DNA of 64,000 nucleotides from contig NZ_BMZD01000002.1 of the NCBI RefSeq assembly GCF_014652615.1, forward strand, positions 372,001-436,000, read 5' to 3'. Positions 1 through 9,200 of this stretch are shown piece by piece (within the stretch, counting starts at the first letter, position 1; every line of letters begins with the position of its first letter). Source of the DNA: Novosphingobium arvoryzae (GTDB lineage Bacteria > Pseudomonadota > Alphaproteobacteria > Sphingomonadales > Sphingomonadaceae). Both the position numbers and the translations under genes were made by a program. Below the pieces are notes generated by a model that worked only from the letters and a program-made list of their open reading frames with translations, was not told the origin of the DNA and searched no databases.

Positions 1-656
1 CCGCTGCCACGGCGGTCGAGCACGCGCACCGCCACAACCGGCGCACCGGGGGCAACACCGATCACGCCAATCGCGTTGTCGCGCGCGGCAATGGTACCCG
101 CGACGTGCGTGCCGTGGCCGTTCTGGTCCGCCGCGGTGGTGGTGCCGCCCAGGAACGAGCGGCTGCGCGCGACGTCAACGTTGAGGTCGGGGTGGGTCAG
201 GTCGATCCCGCTGTCGATCACCCACGCGGTCGCGAAAGTGCCTGCGCCGCCGCCGTTGACGCGGGTGATGCCCCACGGGGTCTGCTGCGCGGGCTGGGTG
301 GTGCCGCCGCCGCCCGGCTTGGCTTCGGCGCGGACCGGACCGGCAGTGACCACCTGATCCTGTTCGCAGAACGCGATATTGGGGTTGGCGGCCTTCATCC
401 GCTCGATCCCCTGGGCCGAGGCGTTGGCCTGGAAGCCGCGGATCGCAACGCTGTAGACGTGGCCCAGCTGCGCGCCAGCGGCCTGCACGGCGCGGTTCGC
501 TTCGGCCTGGGCGTTCCCGCGCGACACGGCCGCCTTGTTGAACACGCAGATATAGCTGTTTGCAATCGGATCGCCGGCAACCTGGGCCTGGGCCGCAGGC
601 GCAGCCAGCGCAACCATCGGCAGGGCGGCCAGGGCAAGGCGGAACATCTTCTTCAT
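1..656 (-). CDS. S8 subtilisin-like serine protease with I9 propeptide (C-terminus outside window)
   Basis: Secreted subtilase precursor; only the first 218 residues are in the window because the gene continues past position 1. Residues 1-25 are a signal peptide ending AAQAQ. Residues about 33-103 look like an inhibitor I9 propeptide (YICVFNK ... GFQANAS ... FCEQDQVV), followed by a glycine/proline-rich linker. The catalytic domain begins near residue 125 and shows Asp148 in VIDSGID and His181 in NGHGTHVAG; the catalytic Ser lies off the window. The ATG is preceded by a good GGAGG ribosome site. The substrate is unknown; extracellular protein degradation is the usual role of the family. Confidence 0.9.
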   Translation of the reverse strand, partial: MKKMFRLALAALPMVALAAPAAQAQVAGDPIANSYICVFNKAAVSRGNAQAEANRAVQAAGAQLGHVYSVAIRGFQANASAQGIERMKAANPNIAFCEQDQVVTAGPVRAEAKPGGGGTTQPAQQTPWGITRVNGGGAGTFATAWVIDSGIDLTHPDLNVDVARSRSFLGGTTTAADQNGHGTHVAGTIAARDNAIGVIGVAPGAPVVAVRVLDRRGS

Positions 657-836
657 GCGAAACTCCCTCCAGATAACGCTCCGGCCACGGACCTTGCGGC
701 GACCGGAATGTGAGGCAGACTAACGCACAAACCCCAGTCGTGAAGAGGTTAGTTACATCCGCTGTGGATTTTCATGATTTGCGGAATATTAACCATAGCC
801 AGAGCGCTGGATCTGATTTTTATTTATCCTTTACAG

Positions 837-852
837 ATGTTTAGCGAAACAT
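837..852. other. small inverted repeat in AT-rich intergenic region
   Basis: A 6-bp stem (ATGTTT / AAACAT) with a 4-base loop lies just beyond the secretin stop codon, inside an unusually AT-rich patch (about 770-855) between the secretin and the S8 protease, both on the minus strand. There is no U-run directly after it, so it is at best a weak terminator. The AT-rich patch is the obvious place for the protease promoter. Confidence 0.3.
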
Positions 853-864
853 TCTTGCGCAACC

Positions 865-2427
865 TCACGGCGCCGGAACGGGCCCGACGGCACTCGCCTG
901 TGCTGCCCCGCTGCTTCCCTCCTCGAACCGGCGGTGGCGGACGATGTGCGGGGTGATGACGATGTAGAGTTCGGTCTTGCTACTGGTCGACCGTTCCAGC
1001 CGGAACAGCTGCCCGGCCAGCGGGATATCACCCAGCAGCGGCACCTTGGACTTGCGCTTCAGGATGTTTTCCTGCGTCAGCCCGCCGATCACGAAGGTCT
1101 CCCCATCGCGCACCGAGGCGGAGGTTTCCGCCTCGCGCTGGCTGATCGTGGGATAGCCCTGCGAATAGCCGGTGACCGATGAGACCACGCCATAGATCTG
1201 CGAGGTGACGAACCCGTCCGAGCTGACCCGCGGCGCGATCTGGAGCGTCACGCCCACGTTCACGTATTGCACCTGCTGCGACACGCCATTGACCCCTGAC
1301 AGCGTGATCGAGGTCAGGATCGGCAGGGCATCGCCGGTGATGATCTTGGCGGTCGATCCGCTTTGCGCCGCGATCCGCGGGCGCGACAGAATGCGGCCCT
1401 CGCCCTTTTCGACCTGGGCATAGATCGCCGCCTGCATCATGCCGGACGGCAGGACATCGTTGGGATCGACGTTGAAGGGCAGGAACTCACCCGTCTGGAT
1501 TCGTCCCACGGCCAGCTGGCCGGAACTGTTGTTGAGGTCGATCCCCAGGTTCTTCGCGCCGCTTTCGGTCAGCTCGACGAACTGCGTTTCCAGGATTACA
1601 CTGTCCACCGGCACGTCGATCAGCGCGATCTGCTCTTTCACCTGCTCGATCCGTTCAGGCGTGCCCGTAACCCACACCGCGTTGAGGCGCCGGTCGATGG
1701 CAAGCCCGTTGCCGAACGATTGCCCCAGCGGCTTGTCGGCGCGCTGGTTCGGGTTGGCGGCCTGCATGTAGTTCTGCTGGCCATTGCTGCCGAGCGAGCC
1801 AAAGCCCGGTTCGCGGCGGATGAAGGTGTTGTTCGGTTCCACCACCGCGCCTTCGACCAGCAACCCGATCACTTCGCTGACATCGGCATATTTCAGCGGG
1901 ATCATCTCGGACTTCTCGCCGGGCCGGGGCGCGACCGGCGCGGGGGCAAGGGCCGAGGCCGGAACCACCGTTTCGCCGCTGGAGCCGAGCGGGCGGCTGC
2001 CGGTCGCCTCCTCGTCGCTGACCTTGCGCACGCGCACCTGAATCACGCCGCCCGCTGCGGGTTCGACCGTGACCTTGGCCGGGCCCGCGGTTTCGAACCG
2101 CATGACCAGATCGGCCCCGCGCGTTTCGAACAGGGTTGCGCGCACCAGCCCCTTGTAGGCCGCGCGCGACGGGATCTTCTGCACTTTCAGCGTGGTGCGC
2201 AGCACCAGCGCGGGCGCGCCGGGGATCGCGTTCTGCGGTTCCATCCGGGGCACTTCGGGGGAAAAGCGCAGCATGAACGCGGCCTGCTCCGCGTCCTCGC
2301 TCACCAGCTTGAGATCTTCAATGACCGAGGGAATCGGTGCTTGCGCGACCGCCGGCCCCGACAGGCCCAGCACCAGCAGAATGGCCAGAACAATACGGTT
2401 GAACAGCCCCTGCGGCACCAGCTTCAC
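865..2427 (-). CDS. secretin (type II/IV pilus-type outer membrane channel, GspD/PilQ superfamily)
   Basis: 520-residue outer-membrane secretin. A signal peptide (to about residue 28, AVAQA) is followed by an AMIN-like beta region (about 30-135), a linker, an N1-type fold with IPLKYADVSEVIGLLVEG, a second short-domain repeat (RLNAVWVTGTPERIEQV) and the C-terminal secretin barrel. The barrel has the signatures EGRILSRPRIA, VPLLGDIPLAGQLFR and TELYIVITPHIV. Secretins form 12-15-mer channels for type II secretion, type IV pili, Tad pili or filamentous phage. No ATPase, pseudopilin, inner-membrane platform or pilotin is encoded nearby, so which machine it serves cannot be told from the window. 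The start is the signal-peptide Met. Confidence 0.88.
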   Translation of the reverse strand: MKLVPQGLFNRIVLAILLVLGLSGPAVAQAPIPSVIEDLKLVSEDAEQAAFMLRFSPEVPRMEPQNAIPGAPALVLRTTLKVQKIPSRAAYKGLVRATLFETRGADLVMRFETAGPAKVTVEPAAGGVIQVRVRKVSDEEATGSRPLGSSGETVVPASALAPAPVAPRPGEKSEMIPLKYADVSEVIGLLVEGAVVEPNNTFIRREPGFGSLGSNGQQNYMQAANPNQRADKPLGQSFGNGLAIDRRLNAVWVTGTPERIEQVKEQIALIDVPVDSVILETQFVELTESGAKNLGIDLNNSSGQLAVGRIQTGEFLPFNVDPNDVLPSGMMQAAIYAQVEKGEGRILSRPRIAAQSGSTAKIITGDALPILTSITLSGVNGVSQQVQYVNVGVTLQIAPRVSSDGFVTSQIYGVVSSVTGYSQGYPTISQREAETSASVRDGETFVIGGLTQENILKRKSKVPLLGDIPLAGQLFRLERSTSSKTELYIVITPHIVRHRRFEEGSSGAAQASAVGPVPAP

Positions 2428-2528
2428 GCCCCCGATCCCCTGCCCCGATGGCAGCTTGCGGCGCGGACACTACCGCGCCGGGAAGCAATTGCAAATCGGG
2501 GTTAAAATCAACCTTACGGGAGAAATCC

Positions 2529-4169
2529 TCAGGGACGGGGGGCCTTGGGCGCGGTGGGGGCGAATTCCTTGCCGAACAGGTTCCCGGCATACCAGCGCGG
2601 CTGCTCGGTCGCGTCGGCGATGCCGCGAATGATGTGATAGTTCACTTCGGCAAACTTCGCGCCCGCCTGCCAGTCGATCGGCAGCTTCAGGTCGTCGCTG
2701 GGCTTGTGATAGTGCGTGGCGAGGAAGTCCTTGAACGCCTTTTCGCCCGGCCCTTCAAACCCGGTCATCAGGAACACCGAGGGGACGCCCTGCTGGACGA
2801 AGCGATAGTGGTCCGACCGGGTGAACAGCCCCTCTTCGGGCAGCGGATCGGGCGACAGCTTGATCCCGGCCTTGGCCGCGCTTTCCGCGACAATCGGCCC
2901 CAGCGTGGATGCTTCCGCGCCGAACGCGATCACATCGGTGAAGCGATAGAGCAGCACCGGCATGTCGAAATTGACGACCGCCACCGGCTTGCCCGTGCCA
3001 GTTACCGGGTTGCGCGCCAGATAGTCGGACCCGATCAGCCCGCCTTCTTCCGCGGTCACTGCCGCAAACAGGATCGGGCGGCGCGGGGCGTCCTTGCCGT
3101 TGGTCTTGTCCTTGACCAGCGCCTTGGCCACTTCCAGCATGGTCGCCACGCCGCTGGCATTGTCCAGTGCGCCGTTGGCAATCTTGTCTTCGGCCGTGCC
3201 GTGATCACCGATGTGATCGAGGTGCGCGGTCATCACCACCACTTCATCGGCCAGCGCGGGATCGGACCCCGGCAGCATGGCGACGACATTGGCGCTGGGC
3301 CTGTCGGTCCAGGTGCTGGCGACTTCGATCCGGCCACTGGCGCGCAGGGCAAAGCCCTTGGGCCGCTTGCCCGCCACATCCGCCTCGGCCAGGATCGTAT
3401 CGAGCGGTTTGCCGGCCGCCGCGAACAGTTTCGCCGCCATTTCCGGGTTCAGCGTCGCGCCCGCACGAATGCCGCTGGCGCGCACGAAGGCCTTGCCGTC
3501 GGTGCCGACCCAGCCCTTGGCCGAAGATCCCGCCTGCGCCTTGCGCCGGTCCCACGCCAGCCGCTTGGTTTCCTGCAAGGTCGGCACCGTGATCATCCCC
3601 ACGGCCCCGCGCTTCATCGCCATCAGGGCCTTTTCGGCGTTCAGGTGCGCGCCCTGTTCGCTGTTCATGCCCTTGGGATAGCCGGACAGGACCACCACGA
3701 TCTTGCCCTTCACGTCCAGCCCGGCATAGTCCTTCAGCCCGAGTTCGGGGTGATCCAGCCCATATCCGGCAAACACCAGCGGCGCATCCAGCGCGACCTG
3801 CTGTTCAGCCAGGCTGGGGCGGATCAGCACTTGCGCGGTATCATCGATCCGCAGTTCCTGCCCGCCAAAGCGCAGCGTCAGCGCGGGCGTGCCGTCCAGC
3901 TTCGCCATGCGCAGGATCAGGTTCTGGAAATAGCTGCCGTTCACCGGCTGGAGCCCCATGCCGAGATACTGTGAGGCGACGTAGTTCGCCGCAATGTCAT
4001 ACCCACGCGATCCGCCCTCGCGCCCTTCCATCAGGTCATCCGCCAGAAACGTCACGTGCGCACGCACCGCTTCGGGATCGAACACCGGCGCTTCGGCCCG
4101 CGCCGCCGCAGTCAGCGACAGCGCCAGCAGGGGGGCGGCAAGCAGGGTGGCAGCGTGAAGTCGGCGCAT
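2529..4169 (-). CDS. M28 family zinc peptidase with PA domain, exported
   Basis: 546-residue secreted aminopeptidase of the M28 family. Residues 1-25 form a signal peptide (ALSLTAAARA). A PA-type insertion with FAGYGL and GKIVVVLSGYP spans roughly residues 125-260. The peptidase core carries the di-zinc ligands: VVMTAHLDHIGDHG (His and Asp region), GALDNASGVATMLE (bridging Asp), TAEEGGLIGSDY (catalytic Glu pair), VVNFDMP and the C-terminal His in FLATHYHKPSD. It releases N-terminal residues from peptides in the periplasm or outside. It stands 101 bp upstream of the secretin on the same strand. Confidence 0.92.
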   Translation of the reverse strand: MRRLHAATLLAAPLLALSLTAAARAEAPVFDPEAVRAHVTFLADDLMEGREGGSRGYDIAANYVASQYLGMGLQPVNGSYFQNLILRMAKLDGTPALTLRFGGQELRIDDTAQVLIRPSLAEQQVALDAPLVFAGYGLDHPELGLKDYAGLDVKGKIVVVLSGYPKGMNSEQGAHLNAEKALMAMKRGAVGMITVPTLQETKRLAWDRRKAQAGSSAKGWVGTDGKAFVRASGIRAGATLNPEMAAKLFAAAGKPLDTILAEADVAGKRPKGFALRASGRIEVASTWTDRPSANVVAMLPGSDPALADEVVVMTAHLDHIGDHGTAEDKIANGALDNASGVATMLEVAKALVKDKTNGKDAPRRPILFAAVTAEEGGLIGSDYLARNPVTGTGKPVAVVNFDMPVLLYRFTDVIAFGAEASTLGPIVAESAAKAGIKLSPDPLPEEGLFTRSDHYRFVQQGVPSVFLMTGFEGPGEKAFKDFLATHYHKPSDDLKLPIDWQAGAKFAEVNYHIIRGIADATEQPRWYAGNLFGKEFAPTAPKAPRP

Positions 4170-4372
4170 CGGTTACCTCGGCTAGCATTGGTCCAGTCTG
4201 CCCCGCCGGATGCCAGATGCGCCCGCACGGCACAAACGGGCGGCTGTGCCGCTCAACGCCCGCTGTCGCGCGTTCGTCGAAAAGCGCGCATTCCACCCGC
4301 AAGGCAAGGCTGGCCCGGTGCGCCGTTTCGGCTAGAACGTCGGTAATACACTTAGTCTGGCTGGGGACCCTG

Positions 4373-7279
4373 ATGCGCCGATTGCTGCCCGTTTCGCTGC
4401 TTGCCCTGTCGCTGGCGGCCTGCTCTGCCGGTCCCCGCGCCGAAGTGGTCGCCCCGCCCCCGCCCGTTGCCGCCGTCCCGGCCACGCCGGCCCCCGCCCC
4501 GCTGGCTGAACTGGTCAAGGCGGTCGACATTCCGTTCGAGCGGTTCCAGCTCGCCAACGGATTGACGGTGATCGTCCATACCGACCGCAAGGCTCCCATC
4601 GTTGGCGTCACCACTTATTACCGCGTCGGGTCCAAGCACGAGCCGAAGGGCCGCACCGGGTTTGCCCACCTGTTCGAACACCTGATGTTCGGCGGATCGG
4701 AAAACGTCCCCAATTTCGACGTGCCCCTGGAAAGCGCCGGATCGACTTCGACCAACGGCTCCACCTGGTATGACCGCACCAACTACGTCGAAACCGTGCC
4801 GACCGGCGCGCTCGATCTGGCGCTGTTCATGGAAAGCGACCGGATGGGTCATCTGTTGGGTGCGGTCACGCAGGACAAGCTGGATAAGCAGCGCGGCGTC
4901 GTCCAGAATGAAAAACGACAGGGCGACAATCAGCCTTACGGGCTGGAAGGGTTCGCGCTGGGCGACGGGCTGTTCCCGGTTGGCCATCCCTACCGCCACT
5001 CCACAATCGGTTCGATGGCCGACCTCAGCGCCGCCAGCCTGGCCGATGTGCGTAAGTGGTTTACCGACAACTACGGCCCCAACAACGCCGTACTGGTGCT
5101 GACCGGCGATATCGACGCCGCGACTGCCCGCCCGATGGTGGAAAAGTGGTTCGGCAAGATCCCTGCTGGTCCCGCCGTCCCCTCGGTCGCCGCCGCTCCG
5201 GTCACCCTGCCCGCCCCGGTCGTGCGCGACATCGCCGATCAGGTGCCAACCCTGCGCCTGACCCGCAACTGGAGCGGTCCGGGTCTGGCCGACGGCGATG
5301 CCGAGGCGCTGGCCGTGGGGCTGGACGTGCTGGGCGGCCTCGCCAGTTCGCGGCTGGACAACGCACTGGTGCGCGGCAGCCAGCAGGCGACCAGCGTATT
5401 TGCGGGTGTGCAGCAGCATGAACAGCTGTCGATGATCCAGGTGGCGATGGACGTGAAGGCCGGGGTTGCCCGCGCCGATGCCGAAGCCGCGCTCGACGCC
5501 GTGATCGCAAAGTTTCTGGCCGAAGGGCCGACCGAGGATGAACTGCGCCGCTCCGCCACCCGGCTGGTTTCACAGGAAATCGGCCAGCTGGAAGTGGTCG
5601 GCGACTTTGGCGGCAAGGGCATGACGCTGGCCGAAGGACAGCTCTATCTGGGCAATCCAGCCAACTACAAGGAAAGCCTCGCCCGGATCGCCGCGCTTAC
5701 CCCGGACAAGGTCCGCGCGGCCGTGGCCAAGTGGCTGTCGCGCCCGGTCCTGGCAGTCAACACCGTACCCGGCACCCGCACCGAAAAGGGCGAGCTGATG
5801 GGCGGCTGGGGCGATGAAGCCGCCAGCCCCGCCCCTAAGACAGCGAAAGCCGCCGACGCAAAAGCAGCCGCGCCGAAGCTCAAGACCGGGCCGAAGCGCG
5901 AATTTCCACCGGTTGCGCCGGTCGGCGATCTGGCCTTCCCGGCGGTGGAGCGCGCGGTCCTGTCCAACGGGATGCCGATCGCGCTGGCCCGCCGCACCGC
6001 CGTGCCCAAGGTGATCGTCAGCATCAGCTTCGATGCCGGGACGTCCGCTGACCGGCTGAGCACCCCCGGCACGCAGTCGCTGATGCTGGGCCTGCTGGAT
6101 GAAGGTACCGCCACGCGCGATGCCGTCGCCATTGCCGAGGAACAGGAACGGCTGGGCGCGTCGATCTCTGCTGGGGCCGGGCTGGATTCCAGCACCGTGA
6201 CGCTGAACGCGCTGACCGCCAACCTTGCCCCCTCGCTCAGCCTGCTGGCCGATCTGGTCCGCAACCCCGCATTCCGCGCCGAAGACGTGGCCCGCGTGCG
6301 CGACCAGCAACTCAGCAATATCGCGCAGGCGCAATCCAACCCGCGCGCGCTGGCCAGCCGGAACCTGCCGCCGCTGCTGTTCGGCGCGGCCCATCCCTAT
6401 GGCCTGCCCGGTGACGGGCTGGGCGATGCGAAATCCGTCGCCGCGCTCACGCCGGCGGCCTTGCGCGCCGCGCATGACAAGTGGCTACGGCCCGATACGG
6501 GCCGGATCACCGTGGTCGGCGATGTGACGATGGCGCAGTTGAAGCCGCTGCTGGAGGCCGCGTTCGGCGGCTGGCAGCCGCCCGCACAGGCCCGCCCGGT
6601 CAAGCCGCTGGACCTGCCGGTACCCGCCCCCTCGCCCCGGATCGTGCTGATCGACCGCCCGAACTCGCCGCAGTCGGTGATCGTTGGCGGGCGGGTGCTG
6701 CCGCTGACCGGCAAGGACCGGGATCAGGAAGCGCTGGACCTCGCCAACGAAGTGCTGGGCGATGGCTTCCTCAGCCGCCTCAACCTGGACCTGCGCGAAG
6801 ACAAGGGCTGGTCCTATGGCGTGCGCAGCGCGGTCAGCAGCCCGGTCGGTCCGCGCAGTTTCAGCGTGGTTGCCCCGGTGCAGGCAGATCGCACCGGCGA
6901 TTCGATCCGCCTCCTGCTGGACCAGATGGCCGCCTTCCCCGCGAAAAAGCCGGTCAATGCAGAGGAACTCACCCGCGTTACCGATGGCAACATCCGGGGC
7001 CTGCCCAACCGGTTCCAGACCAACGCCCAGGTGCTGGGTGCGATTGTCGGGAATGACCGGCTGGGCCGTCCGGACGATTATTACGCCACCCTGCCCACCC
7101 GCTATCGCGGCATCGATGCGGCGGCGATGAACCGCGCGGCGCAGCAATATCTCCAGCCCGCCGGGCTGGTGTTCGTGGTGGTTGGTGACCGCAAGGTGAT
7201 CGAACCGCAGCTCAAGTCCCTGCCCCTGCCGCTGGAAATCGCAACGCCGGTTGACAGCGGCGCGGTGGCGGGCGAGTGA
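4373..7279 (+). CDS. M16 family zinc peptidase lipoprotein (two M16 repeats)
   Basis: 968-residue insulinase/pitrilysin-like protease. The ATG chosen at 4373 gives a lipoprotein signal peptide with lipobox LAAC (Cys17), so the protein is probably anchored to a membrane on the periplasmic side. The first half holds the inverted zinc motif HLFEH (His99, Glu102, His103) and the downstream glutamate in GVVQNEKRQ. The second half (from about residue 520) is a repeat without the HxxEH motif, as in M16B proteins fused in one chain where one half is catalytic and the other structural. An alanine/lysine-rich linker (about 485-515) joins the halves. It is divergent from the M28 peptidase. Candidate role: clearance of periplasmic peptides. 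Confidence 0.92.
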   Translation: MRRLLPVSLLALSLAACSAGPRAEVVAPPPPVAAVPATPAPAPLAELVKAVDIPFERFQLANGLTVIVHTDRKAPIVGVTTYYRVGSKHEPKGRTGFAHLFEHLMFGGSENVPNFDVPLESAGSTSTNGSTWYDRTNYVETVPTGALDLALFMESDRMGHLLGAVTQDKLDKQRGVVQNEKRQGDNQPYGLEGFALGDGLFPVGHPYRHSTIGSMADLSAASLADVRKWFTDNYGPNNAVLVLTGDIDAATARPMVEKWFGKIPAGPAVPSVAAAPVTLPAPVVRDIADQVPTLRLTRNWSGPGLADGDAEALAVGLDVLGGLASSRLDNALVRGSQQATSVFAGVQQHEQLSMIQVAMDVKAGVARADAEAALDAVIAKFLAEGPTEDELRRSATRLVSQEIGQLEVVGDFGGKGMTLAEGQLYLGNPANYKESLARIAALTPDKVRAAVAKWLSRPVLAVNTVPGTRTEKGELMGGWGDEAASPAPKTAKAADAKAAAPKLKTGPKREFPPVAPVGDLAFPAVERAVLSNGMPIALARRTAVPKVIVSISFDAGTSADRLSTPGTQSLMLGLLDEGTATRDAVAIAEEQERLGASISAGAGLDSSTVTLNALTANLAPSLSLLADLVRNPAFRAEDVARVRDQQLSNIAQAQSNPRALASRNLPPLLFGAAHPYGLPGDGLGDAKSVAALTPAALRAAHDKWLRPDTGRITVVGDVTMAQLKPLLEAAFGGWQPPAQARPVKPLDLPVPAPSPRIVLIDRPNSPQSVIVGGRVLPLTGKDRDQEALDLANEVLGDGFLSRLNLDLREDKGWSYGVRSAVSSPVGPRSFSVVAPVQADRTGDSIRLLLDQMAAFPAKKPVNAEELTRVTDGNIRGLPNRFQTNAQVLGAIVGNDRLGRPDDYYATLPTRYRGIDAAAMNRAAQQYLQPAGLVFVVVGDRKVIEPQLKSLPLPLEIATPVDSGAVAGE

Positions 7280-7316
7280 TAGCGCTACTTACCCTAATGT
7301 CAGTGAGGAGAGAGAC

Positions 7317-7616
7317 ATGTCTATTGCCGGTACCTACGAATGCGTGACCAAGACCCCGATGGGCGACCAGAAGAGCGAATTCACGATTGAAGTGAACGGT
7401 GACACTTTCACCGGCAAGAACGCTGGCGCGATGGGTTCGATGGACCTCGAAAACGGCAAGATCGACGGCAACAAGCTGACCTGGTCGATGAAGATGACCG
7501 TGCCGATGCCGATGACGCTGGAAGGCGAAGCCACGGTCGATGGCGACACCATCACGGGCGGCGTGAAGGCCGGCGCGTTCGGCACTTTCCCGATGAGCGG
7601 CACCCGCAAGGCCTGA
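7317..7616 (+). CDS. small beta-rich protein of unknown function
   Basis: 99-residue soluble protein with no signal peptide, preceded by GTGAGGAGAG, a strong ribosome site that fixes the start. The sequence alternates short strands and glycine turns (FTIEVNGDTFTG, SMDLENGKIDGNKLTW, EGEATVDGDTITGGV) and reads like a single lipocalin-like or beta-sandwich fold; methionines are frequent in the centre. It lies 37 bp after the M16 peptidase and is followed by a strong terminator, so it is the last gene of that unit. I do not recognise a defined function. Confidence 0.8.
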   Translation: MSIAGTYECVTKTPMGDQKSEFTIEVNGDTFTGKNAGAMGSMDLENGKIDGNKLTWSMKMTVPMPMTLEGEATVDGDTITGGVKAGAFGTFPMSGTRKA

Positions 7617-7640
7617 GCCAGCGCGGACCCGATAGCGAAA

Positions 7641-7672
7641 GGGCGCCGGAGGGTTACACCGGCGCCCTTTTT
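7641..7672 (+). terminator. intrinsic terminator after the 99-aa protein gene
   Basis: A perfect 9-bp GC stem, GGGCGCCGG / CCGGCGCCC, with a 9-base loop is followed directly by five T residues on the plus strand. It ends the M16 peptidase / 99-aa protein unit. Confidence 0.92.
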
Positions 7673-7689
7673 GCTGGCCGTTCGCCCGC

Positions 7690-8607
7690 TCAGCTGGCGG
7701 GCGGCTGGGCCACGGGTTCGACCGGTGCAGCAACAGCTTCAGCGACCGGCGCGGGCACAGCCTTGGCCCGCAGGTCCACCTGCTTGCCGCGCTCGTACAT
7801 GAACACGCCCTCGATCTCCATCACCCGGTCCACTTCCTGCCCATACCAGTTGGGGCGGGTGCCAGCCGGCTTGAACGCGGCGGGAATCACCGAGCCTTCC
7901 GGCAGGCGCGGATCGCTGAACACGATCGGCTTCAGGCGATAGTTGGTGGTGCCCGGCGGCAGGTCGAACGGAGTCTTGGGCCGCTCTTCCTTGGGCAGGT
8001 CGCGGTGTGCCTCGGCAAAGGGGACCGAATATTCGAACGAGACGACCTTGCCCGCCGGAGCCTCGAACGAGACGGTGCCCAGGCACGCACAGGTCATGCC
8101 TGCGCCATAGAACAGGTATTCACCCGGCGGGACTTCCTGCAGGAAGGCCGAACCGTTTTCCTTGTTGAACCGGTTCTGCGGCCCCAGCGTGACGGTGCGG
8201 GTCTGCTCATAGAGCGGGAAGCCGAAGTTCTCCTCGGTCGGTTCCTGCGGCTCCTTGGGGCGCTTCACGCTGGAATCCGCCTTTTTCAGATAGCCCATCT
8301 CGCGCACCCAGGCGGCGTGCTTCTTTTCCCACTTGGCCCGTTCCTTGGCCAGTTCCTCGGCCCGCTCCGCCGCGTGCGCAGCGGCCTGTTCGGCGTTGGG
8401 CAGCTTCATCAGCGTGGGCATGACGAAGAACGGGGAATAGACCAGGATGTAGGCCTTGTCCGGCTTCAGCGCGACCGGGCCGGGCTTGTCGCGGATGATC
8501 GTGGTTTCCCACTTCTCCTTGTCCTTCTTCTCCTCGGCCGCGGCGGTCCCGGCCTGCAGCGTCAGGATGGCGGCGGCGCTGGCAAGCGCGAGGCTCCGCG
8601 CGCTCAC
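7690..8607 (-). CDS. exported protein of unknown function, coupled to upstream gene
   Basis: 305 residues if started at the GTG that overlaps the stop of the upstream gene (GTGA); this start gives a clean signal peptide (LALASAAAILTLQAGTAAA). An in-frame ATG 41 codons earlier would lie inside the neighbour and spoil the signal. The mature protein starts very charged (EEKKDKEKWE), has YSPFFVMPTLMKLP, then an Ala/Glu/Lys-rich stretch likely to be a coiled coil (residues about 75-115), and a beta-rich C-terminal half with VPPGEYLFYGAG and MTCACLGTVSFEAPAGKVV, reminiscent of DUF2846-like surface domains, then a Pro/Ala/Val tail. Function unknown. Confidence 0.8.
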   Translation of the reverse strand: MSARSLALASAAAILTLQAGTAAAEEKKDKEKWETTIIRDKPGPVALKPDKAYILVYSPFFVMPTLMKLPNAEQAAAHAAERAEELAKERAKWEKKHAAWVREMGYLKKADSSVKRPKEPQEPTEENFGFPLYEQTRTVTLGPQNRFNKENGSAFLQEVPPGEYLFYGAGMTCACLGTVSFEAPAGKVVSFEYSVPFAEAHRDLPKEERPKTPFDLPPGTTNYRLKPIVFSDPRLPEGSVIPAAFKPAGTRPNWYGQEVDRVMEIEGVFMYERGKQVDLRAKAVPAPVAEAVAAPVEPVAQPPAS

Positions 8608-9188
8608 AGCCCCAGCTCCTTGCCCGCCGGGCGCGGACCGGAAGCGACCTTGGCCTGCTGGGCCAGCATCGCCTGGCGCTTGTCCTCGCCCTCGGCGGAG
8701 AAGCCTTCCTCGAAATTGAATTCCTGCCACAGGTCTTTCTCCAGCCCGAACCGGGCGTAGCCGCGATAGCCCATGCAGCGGCGCATGTTGACGCGGCGCA
8801 GACGGCGCTTTTCAGCCGAGCCGAAAATCGCGGCGATCATCACGTTGGCGATCACGCCCCCCGCCGCCCCGGCAGCGGTGTAGGTATAGGGATAGGGCGC
8901 TTCCTGGTACTTGTACCCGCTGGAAAGTCCGCGCGCGAACCCGTCGCAATCGCGCAGGTCAGCCAGCGCTTCCTCGAACGTGGTGTTCGCCCGGTTGAAG
9001 AAATAATACTTGTCGAAGTCCGCCTCGATCAGCGGGTTCGACACGAAGTCCAGCTTCGGCATCGGCACCGTCGCCGGATCGGGCACCACGGTCATCGGAT
9101 CGACCTTGGGCGCGGAGCCTTGCGCCCCGGCGGCGGACGCCACCAGAGCCAGCGAGGCGGCCAGCCCCGTTACAGTTTTGCGCGACAT
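8604..9188 (-). CDS. exported glycine-zipper-containing protein of unknown function
   Basis: 194 residues. It starts with a signal peptide (AASLALVASAAGAQG), then a Pro/Val region and a conserved-looking segment FDKYYFFNRANTTFEEALADLRDCDGFARG. A hydrophobic glycine-rich stretch (TAAGAAGGVIANVMIAAIFG, about residues 104-123) looks like a membrane or glycine-zipper segment, followed at once by a basic run (EKRRLRRVNMRRCMGY). Two cysteines (in LRDCDGF and RRCMGY) flank it. It overlaps the next gene by 4 bases, so the two are translationally coupled and probably act together at the envelope. I do not recognise the family. Confidence 0.78.
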   Translation of the reverse strand: MSRKTVTGLAASLALVASAAGAQGSAPKVDPMTVVPDPATVPMPKLDFVSNPLIEADFDKYYFFNRANTTFEEALADLRDCDGFARGLSSGYKYQEAPYPYTYTAAGAAGGVIANVMIAAIFGSAEKRRLRRVNMRRCMGYRGYARFGLEKDLWQEFNFEEGFSAEGEDKRQAMLAQQAKVASGPRPAGKELGL

Positions 9189-9200
9189 CTAAGGATTGCC

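Noticed and set aside
2448..3974. 508-codon open frame on the plus strand opposite the M28 peptidase
   Set aside because: Shadow of the M28 peptidase, whose zinc motifs are on the minus strand.
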